The position numbers and the translations under genes were made by a program. Positions 45,988 to 53,297 of a DNA stretch of 64,000 nucleotides are shown piece by piece (position 1 is the stretch's first letter; each line of letters begins with the position of its first letter). The DNA lies in assembly GCA_015075545.1 (NCBI GenBank), contig JABTUC010000002.1, positions 372,001 to 436,000 on the forward strand, written 5' to 3'. This DNA is from Ideonella sp. (lineage in GTDB: Bacteria > Pseudomonadota > Gammaproteobacteria > Burkholderiales > Burkholderiaceae_C). Under the pieces are notes generated by a model, which saw only the letters and a program-made list of their open reading frames with translations, ran no database searches and had not been told where the DNA came from.

Positions 45988-46311
45988 TCAAGCCTTGGCG
46001 CCGTAGCCCGCGCACCAGCCCTTGGCGTTGACGTCGAAGCCCGGGAACAGCGCGCACGGGCCGTAGGCCTGCCCGGCCTTGCCCTGGTAGTGCTGGCAGT
46101 TCGAGCAATCCTGGCCGGGCTTGTGGGGTGCCCCCGCCTTGCTCGCATCTTCGGTGTACTTCAACGCGGCGGCGGTCGGGCTGGCAGCGACGGTCAAGTG
46201 CGGCAGGGGCGCCGCCTGTGCGCTGCGCGGCAGCGAAGCCAGCCAGATCACCGGGCCAGCGGACCCCACCAGCGCGAGGAAACCGCGCCGCGTGGACGAT
46301 GGTGAGTTCAT
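45988..46311 (-). CDS. High-potential iron-sulfur protein (HiPIP)
   Basis: 107-residue periplasmic electron carrier. A Tat-type signal (STRRGFLALVGSAGPVIWLASLPRSAQA) precedes a mature domain with the four [4Fe-4S] cysteines in HiPIP spacing: DCSNCQHYQG, then GPCALFPG, then GWCAGYGAKA. AAGGAG precedes ATG 46311. HiPIPs donate electrons to photosynthetic reaction centres, terminal oxidases or, in some denitrifiers, nitrite/NO reductases. Its position next to the respiratory cluster makes the latter attractive but unproven. Confidence 0.94.
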   Translation of the reverse strand: MNSPSSTRRGFLALVGSAGPVIWLASLPRSAQAAPLPHLTVAASPTAAALKYTEDASKAGAPHKPGQDCSNCQHYQGKAGQAYGPCALFPGFDVNAKGWCAGYGAKA

Positions 46312-46339
46312 GCTCTCTCCTTTCGACCCGAGGCGAGAG

Positions 46340-46361
46340 GCCGGCGTGGTTGCACGCCGGC
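46340..46361. terminator. Strong 9-bp hairpin between glyoxalase and HiPIP genes
   Basis: GCCGGCGTG (46340-46348), loop GTTG, CACGCCGGC (46353-46361): a perfect stem. On the plus strand it is followed by TTTGTG. Both flanking genes run on the minus strand, so it could end the glyoxalase transcript or structure the HiPIP leader. Confidence 0.4.
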
Positions 46362-46473
46362 TTTGTGCCGACCCTCGGCGTCCAGTTGAGAACCGGAAAC
46401 CTGCCGACGGTTCCCGTCGCATGACCCCGGCGGGCGCATGGGCTGCCGGCAGCGCCGGCGCCCGCTCACCGCA

Positions 46474-46860
46474 TCAGGCGATGTCCTCGTGCAGGCACAG
46501 GATGTTGCCTTCGGGGTCCTCGAACCACGCGGCCTTCTCCGAGCCCAGCACGCAGACATGCTCGACCGTCTTCAGGCCAGGGTAGTCGTAGTCGGCGAAG
46601 CGCACCCCTCGGTCCTTCAACTCGGCGATCGCGCTGCCGATGTCGGCTACCTTGAAGCTGATCGCGGTGTGTTCGGCCTTGGTTCCCTCGGCCTTCGGGA
46701 ACAACGCGATCTCGGTGCCGCCGCAGCGATAGACGAACTTGCCGTCGGGCCGGGCGGCGCCGGCCTCGAGGCCGAGCGCCTGCTCGTAGAAGCGACGCGC
46801 GCGCGCCAGATCCTTCACCGGCAGCATGCAGGTCACGGTGGTTTGCGTGAGCGTCGCCAT
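46474..46860 (-). CDS. VOC/glyoxalase-family protein
   Basis: 128-residue single-unit vicinal-oxygen-chelate protein made of two beta-alpha-beta-beta-beta modules. TCMLPVKDLARARRFYEQALGLE opens module one; KVADIGSAIAELKDRGVRF opens module two and KAAWFEDPEGNILCLHE closes it. Metal ligands are hard to assign: a His is replaced at the first site, while Glu residues fit the last. Function may be glyoxalase, fosfomycin-type resistance or dioxygenase-like. GGAGGG precedes ATG 46860. Confidence 0.85.
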   Translation of the reverse strand: MATLTQTTVTCMLPVKDLARARRFYEQALGLEAGAARPDGKFVYRCGGTEIALFPKAEGTKAEHTAISFKVADIGSAIAELKDRGVRFADYDYPGLKTVEHVCVLGSEKAAWFEDPEGNILCLHEDIA

Positions 46861-46961
46861 GCGTCCCTCCGGCGCAGCAGAGCTGCCGCGAAGGCGCTGT
46901 TGTAGCGCGTTCCGGCGCGGGCTGCAAAGGGCAGCCGCGGCCGCCGCCGGTGCGGCGGCCG

Positions 46962-48872
46962 CTATGCCGGCGTCGCGGTCGCGCTGGCCGCCGGCGTGAA
47001 GGCGTCGGAGAAGCACATCTCGTCGGACAGCCCCTGGGCGACGAACGCGGGCTTGGCGGCCTGCACCATGCGCACCGAGCCGCAGGCGTACACCAAGTGG
47101 CCCGACAGGTCGGGGAAGTCGTGCAGGATCGCCTCGTGCACGAGGCCGGTGCGGCCGCTCCAGCCGTCACCGGGGCGCGGCTCGGAGATCACCGGCACGA
47201 AATGGAATTGCGGGTGCTCGCGCGCCCAGCCCTCGGCCAGCGTGCGCAGGTACAGATCCTCGGGCCGGCGCACGCCCCAGTAGAAGTGGATCGGCTTCTT
47301 GATGCCGGCGCGGAACGCCTGCTCGAGCAGGCTCTTCACCGGTGCGAAACCCGTGGCGCCGGCCACGAAGATCAGCGGCCGCGGGCTCGGCTCGCGCAGC
47401 ACGAAGGCGCCGAACGGCCCCTCGAACCGCAGCGTGTCGCCGACTTTCATGCGCTCGAACACCTGTGTCGTGAACAGCCCTTCGGGCATGCGCCGCACGT
47501 GGAGGTCGAGCTGGTGCTCGCTGCCGCTGGGCGTGGTGAACGAATAGGCGCGGCGCTGGCCGTCGGGCAGCACGATCTGCAGGTACTGCCCGGCCTGGAA
47601 CGCGATGCGCCGGCCCTGCGCCAGCGTGAGCGTCAGCTTCATCACCTCGGGGGCCAGCAGCTCCAGCGCGGTCACGGTGGCCTCGTAGGTGGCGTCGGCA
47701 TGCGGCACGATGGCGTCGGGCGCGAGTTCGATCTCCACATCGGACAGCGCCGTGGCGCAGCACAGCAGGATGTCGCCGTGCGCGCGCTGCTCGGGGGTGA
47801 GCGACGACGCGGTGTCGCCGCCGTCGTCGACGTGGCCTTGCAGCAGGTGCACGCGGCAGCGCCCGCAGCCGCCCGAGCGGCACTCGAAGGGCAGCGTCAG
47901 CTCGGCGCGCAGCCCGGCGTCGAGCAGCGTCTCGCCGGCACGCGCGGCATAGCTCGCCGCCCCCGGATGCAGCGTGACCTGCCACGCCGACACGCTCTTG
48001 TCCAGCCGCTTGGGCGGCAGCCACGGCAGCGCCACCGCCAGCAGCGTGAGCCCGCCGACCACGCCCCACAACGCCAGCGCGTGACCCTGCTGCACCAGCG
48101 GCAGCACCGACAGGTAGAACCAGTCCAGCGATACCCGCTGCGGCAGCGAGGCGAACTCCGCCGCGCCCTGGCTCACCACCGGCCGCGCCAGCGACAGCGC
48201 CAGCAGCATCACGACGAGCCCGATCGCCAGCGGCCGCGGCGGGATCACGCGCGCGCGCGGCACGCGCTGCACGTGGATCCACAGCGCCGCCAGCGCCGCC
48301 AGCGGAATGCCGATGTGCAGGAACTGCAGCAGCGAGAAGAAGCGGTCGCTGATCGACTCGGGCAGGATGAAGTTGCGCACCAGCGTGCCGCGAAACGCCG
48401 GCAGCGCGTCGAACCACTCGGCCACGCTCACCACGGTGTACTGCGCCAGCCGGTCCCACGGCAGCATGTAGCCGTTGACGCCGCTGACGTACACCAGCCA
48501 CAGCAGCACCATGCCGGTGATCCACGAGAAGGCGCGGAAGCTGCGGTAGCGGTCGAAGCAGAAGTGGCGCGCCAGGTGCAGCAGCATCGTCAGCACCATC
48601 GCGTCGCTGGCGTAGCGGTGCACGCTGCGCATCACGCCGCCGAGCCACCACTGGTTGTGCGTGAGGTGCTCGACCGACGCGTAGGTGGTGTCGACGCCGG
48701 TCTCGTAGAACGCGTAGAGGTAGAAGCCGCTGACCGTGACCAGCGCGAACATCAGGCAGCTGATCGTGCCCAGGTAGTACAGCGGATTGGTCGCGTTGCC
48801 GAACAGCCAGTTGAACAGCCGGTCGGCCAGCAGAAAGAGGCGGCGGCCGACGGCCGGGATGAGGCGCAGCAC
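46962..48872 (-). CDS. Cytochrome b fused to 2Fe-2S ferredoxin and FAD/NAD(P)H reductase
   Basis: 636 residues, three modules. Residues 25-290 form a b6-type cytochrome b with two bis-His hemes: His85/His99 on one helix and His186/His200 on another, each pair 14 apart. Residues 295-385 are a plant-type ferredoxin (Cys331, 336, 339 and 371). Residues 395-620 are a ferredoxin-reductase domain with FAD motif RRAYSFTTPSG and NAD(P) motif FVAGATGFAPVKSL. This predicts transfer between NAD(P)H and the membrane hemes/quinone. The cytochrome part is paralogous to that of the protein at 53294. GTG start. It is divergent from the heme-copper operon across an FNR-box region. Confidence 0.88.
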   Translation of the reverse strand: MLRLIPAVGRRLFLLADRLFNWLFGNATNPLYYLGTISCLMFALVTVSGFYLYAFYETGVDTTYASVEHLTHNQWWLGGVMRSVHRYASDAMVLTMLLHLARHFCFDRYRSFRAFSWITGMVLLWLVYVSGVNGYMLPWDRLAQYTVVSVAEWFDALPAFRGTLVRNFILPESISDRFFSLLQFLHIGIPLAALAALWIHVQRVPRARVIPPRPLAIGLVVMLLALSLARPVVSQGAAEFASLPQRVSLDWFYLSVLPLVQQGHALALWGVVGGLTLLAVALPWLPPKRLDKSVSAWQVTLHPGAASYAARAGETLLDAGLRAELTLPFECRSGGCGRCRVHLLQGHVDDGGDTASSLTPEQRAHGDILLCCATALSDVEIELAPDAIVPHADATYEATVTALELLAPEVMKLTLTLAQGRRIAFQAGQYLQIVLPDGQRRAYSFTTPSGSEHQLDLHVRRMPEGLFTTQVFERMKVGDTLRFEGPFGAFVLREPSPRPLIFVAGATGFAPVKSLLEQAFRAGIKKPIHFYWGVRRPEDLYLRTLAEGWAREHPQFHFVPVISEPRPGDGWSGRTGLVHEAILHDFPDLSGHLVYACGSVRMVQAAKPAFVAQGLSDEMCFSDAFTPAASATATPA

Positions 48873-48994
48873 GGACTGGGATTCTGGCGCAGTGGCGAGT
48901 GGCCGGCATCCTGAAGGCCCGCGCCGAGTGCGGGTTTGATGCCTCTCAAGCTTTCGTTGCTTCGGCGTGACACCGCCGCGGCGATGCCGAAAAG

Positions 48995-49036
48995 TTGAAC
49001 CAGTTCAATTTGCCTTGCGGGCGTGCTGCCTAGAGT
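48995..49036 (+). promoter_or_regulatory. FNR/DNR box with class II promoter for the heme-copper operon
   Basis: TTGAACCAGTTCAA at 48995-49008 is a perfect palindrome of the FNR/DNR/NNR type. TAGAGT at 49031-49036 starts 29.5 bp from its centre, placing the box at -41.5 of a start near 49043. The first gene begins at 49069. The divergent cytochrome b-reductase gene starts 123 bp away on the other side but has no matching -10. Confidence 0.82.
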
Positions 49037-49068
49037 GCCGACCACATCCGAACCGAGGAGAACCGATC

Positions 49069-49248
49069 ATGGCCGACCCCGCAGCGCCCGAGCCCGGCGA
49101 AGACGAAGGCCGCATCCCCGCGATGCAGCATCTGCTGGAAAACCCGTTCCTGCTGCTGTTCATCGGCGTGGCGATGCCCACCGTGCTCTACATCGTGTGG
49201 GGCGTGATGGAGATCGCCGGCATCCCGATCAGCCCGCTGGGCAAGTGA
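49069..49248 (+). CDS. Small membrane protein at head of heme-copper operon
   Basis: 59 residues with GAGGAG before ATG 49069. A hydrophilic acidic N-terminus (ADPAAPEPGEDEGRIPAMQHL) precedes one membrane helix (FLLLFIGVAMPTVLYIVWGVMEI). Small single-helix subunits are common partners of B-type (ba3-like) heme-copper enzymes, and this gene is only 12 bp before the CuA subunit gene, so it is probably an accessory subunit. No specific family was recognised. Confidence 0.75.
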   Translation: MADPAAPEPGEDEGRIPAMQHLLENPFLLLFIGVAMPTVLYIVWGVMEIAGIPISPLGK

Positions 49249-49260
49249 GAGAGGGAACAC

Positions 49261-49800
49261 ATGAGCGCCATCCTCCCGCCCGCCAGGCGAATCTGGTGGA
49301 AGCAGCCGGTCGACAAGGTCGAGATCGTCTGGATCGCCATCGCCTTCATCTGGTGCATGGTGATGTTCTTCATGATGCCGTACTGGCACGTGTACGGTAA
49401 GCAGAACCTCTCGAACGAGACCTACCGCGTCAAGCCCGAGCAGTTCTCGCGCGCGGCGCAGGAGATGGTCGACAAGTACACCGTGCGCACCGAGACCGAC
49501 GAGAAGATCCCGGTGGTCAAGCCGCCGGTGGGCTCCGACGTCTTCCTGATCGCGCGCCTGTGGGCCTGGTGGCCGATCCTCGAGCTGGAACAGGGCAAGA
49601 CCTACCGCCTGCACCTCACCGCGATGGACTACCAGCACGGCTTCTCGCTGCAGCCGGAGAACATCAACATCCAGGTGGTGCCCGGCTACGAGCACGTGGT
49701 GACCGTCACGCCCAACCGGGCCGGCACCTACGCCATCGTCTGCAACGAGTTCTGCGGCATCGGCCACCACAAGATGGTGACCAAGCTCTACGTCAAATAA
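49261..49800 (+). CDS. CuA-containing subunit II of a heme-copper NO reductase/oxidase
   Basis: 179 residues. One N-terminal membrane helix (VEIVWIAIAFIWCMVMFFMMPYW) anchors a periplasmic cupredoxin domain. The CuA site is complete: His126 (DYQHGF) and the loop CNEFCGIGHHKM giving Cys161, Glu163, Cys165, His169 and Met172. One-helix CuA subunits are typical of ba3-type oxidases and of their NO-reducing relatives. The order small protein, subunit II, subunit I, and nearby SenC resembles the norSY-senC clusters described in ammonia oxidisers, so this is the NorS position. Confidence 0.9.
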   Translation: MSAILPPARRIWWKQPVDKVEIVWIAIAFIWCMVMFFMMPYWHVYGKQNLSNETYRVKPEQFSRAAQEMVDKYTVRTETDEKIPVVKPPVGSDVFLIARLWAWWPILELEQGKTYRLHLTAMDYQHGFSLQPENINIQVVPGYEHVVTVTPNRAGTYAIVCNEFCGIGHHKMVTKLYVK

Positions 49801-49809
49801 GAGGGTGAC

Positions 49810-51507
49810 ATGACGACCATCGCGGCCATGTTCCGTGTCTGCCCCCGCTCGGGGCTGCAATTCCACAAGTCGGCCGAAACGCTGATCAAGCTCAACGCAG
49901 TGGCTGCCGTGGTGGCGCTGCTGCTGGGCGGCGTGCTGGCGCTGCTGATCACGCTGACGCGCTGGCAGGCGGTGCACCTGACCGATGCCGAGACCTTCTA
50001 CATGATCCTCACCGCGCATGGTCTCGACATGCTGGTGATCTGGATCATCTTCTTCGAGATCGCGGTGCTGTACTTCTGCTCGTCGACGCTGCTGCGCTGT
50101 CGATTGGCGGCGCCCAACTGGGCCTGGCTCGGGTTCGCACTGATGGTGATCGGCACCATCGTCTTCAACGTCGCGATCTTCACCGGCAACGCCTCGGTGA
50201 TGATGACCTCGTACGTGCCGCTGCCGGCCAACCCTTCCTTCTACCTCGGGCTGATCCTGTTCGCGGTGGGGGCGCTGATCGGCTGCTTCGTCTTCCTCGG
50301 CACGCTGGTGATCGCCAAGGCCGAGAAGACCTACCAGGGCTCGATCCCGCTGGTGACCTTCGGCGCGCTGACGGCATGCATCATCGCGATCTTCACGATC
50401 GCCTCGGGCGCGATCATCCTGATCCCGACCTTCCTGTGGTCGCTGGGCTACATCAAGAGCATCGACCCGCTGATGTACCGCACCATCTGGTGGGCCTTCG
50501 GCCACAGCTCGCAGCAGATCAACGTCAGCGCGCACGTGGCGGTGTGGTACGCCATCGCCGCCATCGTGTTCGGCGCCAAGCCGATGAGCGAGCGCGTGTC
50601 GCGCGGCGCGTTCCTGCTGTACATCTTCTTCCTGCAACTGGCCAGCGCGCACCACCTGCTGAGCGACCCGGGCCTGTCGGTCGAGTGGAAGGTGTTCAAC
50701 ACCAGCTACGCGATGTACCTGGCGGTGCTGGCCTCGATGATCCACGGCCTCACGGTGCCCGGTGCGATCGAGATCGCGCAGCGCGAGAAGGGCTACACCA
50801 AGGGGCTGTTCGAGTGGGTGCGCAAGGCGCCGTGGGGCAACCCGGTGTTCTCGGGCATGTTCATCTCGCTGATCGGCTTCGGCTTCCTGGGCGGCATCTC
50901 GGGCGTGATGATGGGCACCGAGCAGCTCAACATGCTGATCCACAACACGCTGTACGTGCCGGGGCACTTCCACGCCACGGTGGTGATCGGCACCACGCTG
51001 GCGTTCATGGCGCTGACCTACTTCCTGCTGCCCACGCTGTTCAACCGCGAGGTGATCATGCCCGGGCTGGCCAAGTGGCAGCCCTACCTGTTCGGCGGCG
51101 GCATGGGCGTGTTCTGCCTGGCGATGATGGGCGCCGGCACGCTCGGCGTACCGCGGCGGCACTGGGACATCACCTTCGCCGGCGCGGCACTGCCGTACGA
51201 GTTCCCCGGCTCGGCGTGGCTGATGATCGCGATCTTCGCGATCGGCGGCATCCTGGCGGTCATCGGCGGTGGAGCCTACATCCTGATCACCGTCGGCTCG
51301 CTGCTGTGGGGCAAGCGGCTCGACGCCGGCGCCTACGGCACCACCGGCACCGTGCTGAAGATGCCCGCGCTGGTCGGCCACGGCGGTCACGGTGGCGGCT
51401 TCGCGGCACCGGGCACCTTCGTGTTCGCGCTGGTGTTCCTGACCGCGTTCGTGCTGTACTACTTCGTCAACTGGAAGTACCTCTCGACCGTCTGGGGTCT
51501 GAGCTGA
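49810..51507 (+). CDS. Heme-copper catalytic subunit lacking the active-site Tyr; probable NO reductase
   Basis: 565 residues, about 13 membrane helices, B-type (ba3-like) architecture. Low-spin heme His70 (LTAHGLDML). Helix VI reads FGHSSQQINVSAH: the metal-ligand His232 is present, but the residue four positions on, Tyr in oxygen reductases, is Gln236. His281-His282 (ASAHHLLSDPG) and the heme ligands His386/His388 (VPGHFHATVV) are intact. Loss of the Tyr is a hallmark of NO-reducing members. Context (CuA subunit, Sco, FNR promoter, heme d1 genes) supports NO reduction, NorY-like. Oxygen reduction without Tyr is unlikely. Confidence 0.85.
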   Translation: MTTIAAMFRVCPRSGLQFHKSAETLIKLNAVAAVVALLLGGVLALLITLTRWQAVHLTDAETFYMILTAHGLDMLVIWIIFFEIAVLYFCSSTLLRCRLAAPNWAWLGFALMVIGTIVFNVAIFTGNASVMMTSYVPLPANPSFYLGLILFAVGALIGCFVFLGTLVIAKAEKTYQGSIPLVTFGALTACIIAIFTIASGAIILIPTFLWSLGYIKSIDPLMYRTIWWAFGHSSQQINVSAHVAVWYAIAAIVFGAKPMSERVSRGAFLLYIFFLQLASAHHLLSDPGLSVEWKVFNTSYAMYLAVLASMIHGLTVPGAIEIAQREKGYTKGLFEWVRKAPWGNPVFSGMFISLIGFGFLGGISGVMMGTEQLNMLIHNTLYVPGHFHATVVIGTTLAFMALTYFLLPTLFNREVIMPGLAKWQPYLFGGGMGVFCLAMMGAGTLGVPRRHWDITFAGAALPYEFPGSAWLMIAIFAIGGILAVIGGGAYILITVGSLLWGKRLDAGAYGTTGTVLKMPALVGHGGHGGGFAAPGTFVFALVFLTAFVLYYFVNWKYLSTVWGLS

Positions 51508-51534
51508 GCGCGCGCTGACGAGAAGAGGCACCCG

Positions 51535-52434
51535 ATGAACACGGTCACCCTCCAACGCCGCAGCGGCCGCTTCGCTGTGCGCCAGGTGCTGTCGCTGTTC
51601 AAGCTGCGCATCGGCGTGGTGATCGCGATCACCGCGCTGGGCGGGGTCGCGGTACAGCCCGGGGCGGGCCCGGGCTGGGCTGCGGTGGCGGCGCTGTTCG
51701 GCTGCGTGCTGCTCGCCTCGGCCGCCGCAGGCGCCTTCAACCAGTGGTGGGAGGTCGACCTCGACCGCACGATGCGCCGCACCCGCGGCCGGCCGTTCGC
51801 CACCGGTGCGCTGCAGCCGCACGCCGGCTGGCTGGTGCTGATGGCCGCGATGACGGCGCTGGCCGGCCTGGCAGCCTGGGCCGTCACCAACGCGGCCGCC
51901 GCCGTGTACACGGTGGCCGGCGCGCTCGTCTATGCGGTGGTCTACACCGTGTGGTTGAAGCGCCGCACCTGGTGGAACATCGTGATCGGCGGGCTGGCCG
52001 GCAGCTTCGCGGTGCTCGCCGGTGCGGCCGCGGTCAACCCCGAGCTGTCGCTCGAGGCATGGCTGCTGACGGTGGTGCTCTTCCTGTGGACGCCGCCGCA
52101 CTTCTGGAGCCTGGCGATCGCCTGCCGCGACGACTACGCGGCCGCCGCGGTGCCGATGCTGCCGGTGGTCAAGGGCGACCGTGTCGCCGCCTTCGCCATC
52201 AGCGCGCATGCGCTGGCCCTGGCGCTGCTGGGGCTGGCGCTCGGCGTGGTCGCCGACAGCCTGGTGGTCACGCTGGCGGCGCTGGCCGGCGGCGGCTGGT
52301 TCGTGATCGAGGCCGTGCGGCTGCAACTGCAGCCCACACGCGCGCGCGCCATGCGCAGCTTCTTCGCGTCGCTGGCGCAGCTCACGCTGCTGCTGGTGGG
52401 CGTGATGCTCGCCGCGGCGATACCCGGGGTCTGA
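51535..52434 (+). CDS. ctaB: Protoheme IX farnesyltransferase (heme O synthase)
   Basis: 299-residue UbiA-fold prenyltransferase with about eight helices. The first Asp-rich motif is FNQWWEVDLDRTMRRTRGRPF and the second region is FLWTPPHFWSLAIACRDDYAAAAVPMLPVV. It farnesylates heme b to heme O. Its place in this operon implies that the adjacent catalytic subunit carries heme O or A rather than only heme b; a CtaA-like protein follows at 56843. Confidence 0.93.
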   Translation: MNTVTLQRRSGRFAVRQVLSLFKLRIGVVIAITALGGVAVQPGAGPGWAAVAALFGCVLLASAAAGAFNQWWEVDLDRTMRRTRGRPFATGALQPHAGWLVLMAAMTALAGLAAWAVTNAAAAVYTVAGALVYAVVYTVWLKRRTWWNIVIGGLAGSFAVLAGAAAVNPELSLEAWLLTVVLFLWTPPHFWSLAIACRDDYAAAAVPMLPVVKGDRVAAFAISAHALALALLGLALGVVADSLVVTLAALAGGGWFVIEAVRLQLQPTRARAMRSFFASLAQLTLLLVGVMLAAAIPGV

Positions 52435-52436
52435 GC

Positions 52437-53297
52437 ATGCGCCGCGCGGTGCTCGCAGCGGCGCTGCTGGTCGCCGTGGCGGTGCACGCGCGGTCCGCGC
52501 CCGGACTCGCCAGCACGGTTGCACTGGGGCCTGCGCAGCCGGTGGCTGCTGGCGCGGCCGCGCCGGGCTGGACCGACGCGCTGCGCGCCAGCCAGGCGGC
52601 GATCGGTCGCCCGCTGGAGGCCGACGGCATCGCCCGGCTCGAGCTGCGCGACGCGCTCAACCAGCCCGTCACGTTGGCCGACTACCGCGGCAAGCCGCTG
52701 GTGGTGAGCTTCATCTACACCGGCTGCTTCCAGGCCTGCCCCATCACCACGCAGCGCCTGGCCGAGGGCGTGAAGGCGGCGCGGCAGGCGCTGGGCGCCG
52801 ACAGCTTTCGCGTCGTCAGCATCGGTTTCAACCAGCCGTTCGACGACCCGGTGGCGATGGGCGCGTTCGCGCGCCAGATGCGCATCGCCGACCCGCAGTG
52901 GCAGTTTCTGTCGCTGGCAGCGGCCGACGTGCCGCGGCTGACGCAGGCGTTCGGTTTCTCGTTCACCGCCACGCCCAAGGGTTTCGATCACCTGGCGCAG
53001 CTCACGGTGGTCGACGCCGGCGGCAGGATCGCCGCCCAGGTGTACGGCGAGAACTTCGAGCTGCCGATGTTCGTCGGCCCGCTGAAGGATCTGATGTCGG
53101 GCCAGGCCGCGCAGCAGCTCGACCTCGAGAGCGTGTGGCGCAAGGTCAAGCTGTACTGCACGGTGTACGACCCGGTGGCCGGCAACTACCGGCTCAACTA
53201 CTCGCTGTTCTTCGAGATCTTCTGCGGCGTCACCGTGCTCGCCGGCGTGGCGATCTTCATGCTGCGCTCGCTGCGAAGACCGCGCGTCGCGCGATGA
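52437..53297 (+). CDS. SenC/SCO1-family copper chaperone
   Basis: 286 residues: signal peptide, thioredoxin-like Sco domain with the copper motif Cys97-x3-Cys101 (TGCFQACP) and His185 (GFDHLA), then an unusual extra C-terminal membrane helix (FFEIFCGVTVLAGVAIFMLRSL). It should load the CuA site of the operon's subunit II. Starts two bases after ctaB and overlaps the next gene by ATGA. Classical Sco proteins are N-terminally anchored, so the C-terminal anchor is noteworthy. Confidence 0.9.
   Translation: MRRAVLAAALLVAVAVHARSAPGLASTVALGPAQPVAAGAAAPGWTDALRASQAAIGRPLEADGIARLELRDALNQPVTLADYRGKPLVVSFIYTGCFQACPITTQRLAEGVKAARQALGADSFRVVSIGFNQPFDDPVAMGAFARQMRIADPQWQFLSLAAADVPRLTQAFGFSFTATPKGFDHLAQLTVVDAGGRIAAQVYGENFELPMFVGPLKDLMSGQAAQQLDLESVWRKVKLYCTVYDPVAGNYRLNYSLFFEIFCGVTVLAGVAIFMLRSLRRPRVAR

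Noticed and set aside
48967-48972. FNR-dependent promoter toward the divergent cytochrome b-reductase gene
   Set aside because: The sequence at the mirrored -10 position (TGTCAC on the minus strand) does not resemble a -10 element.
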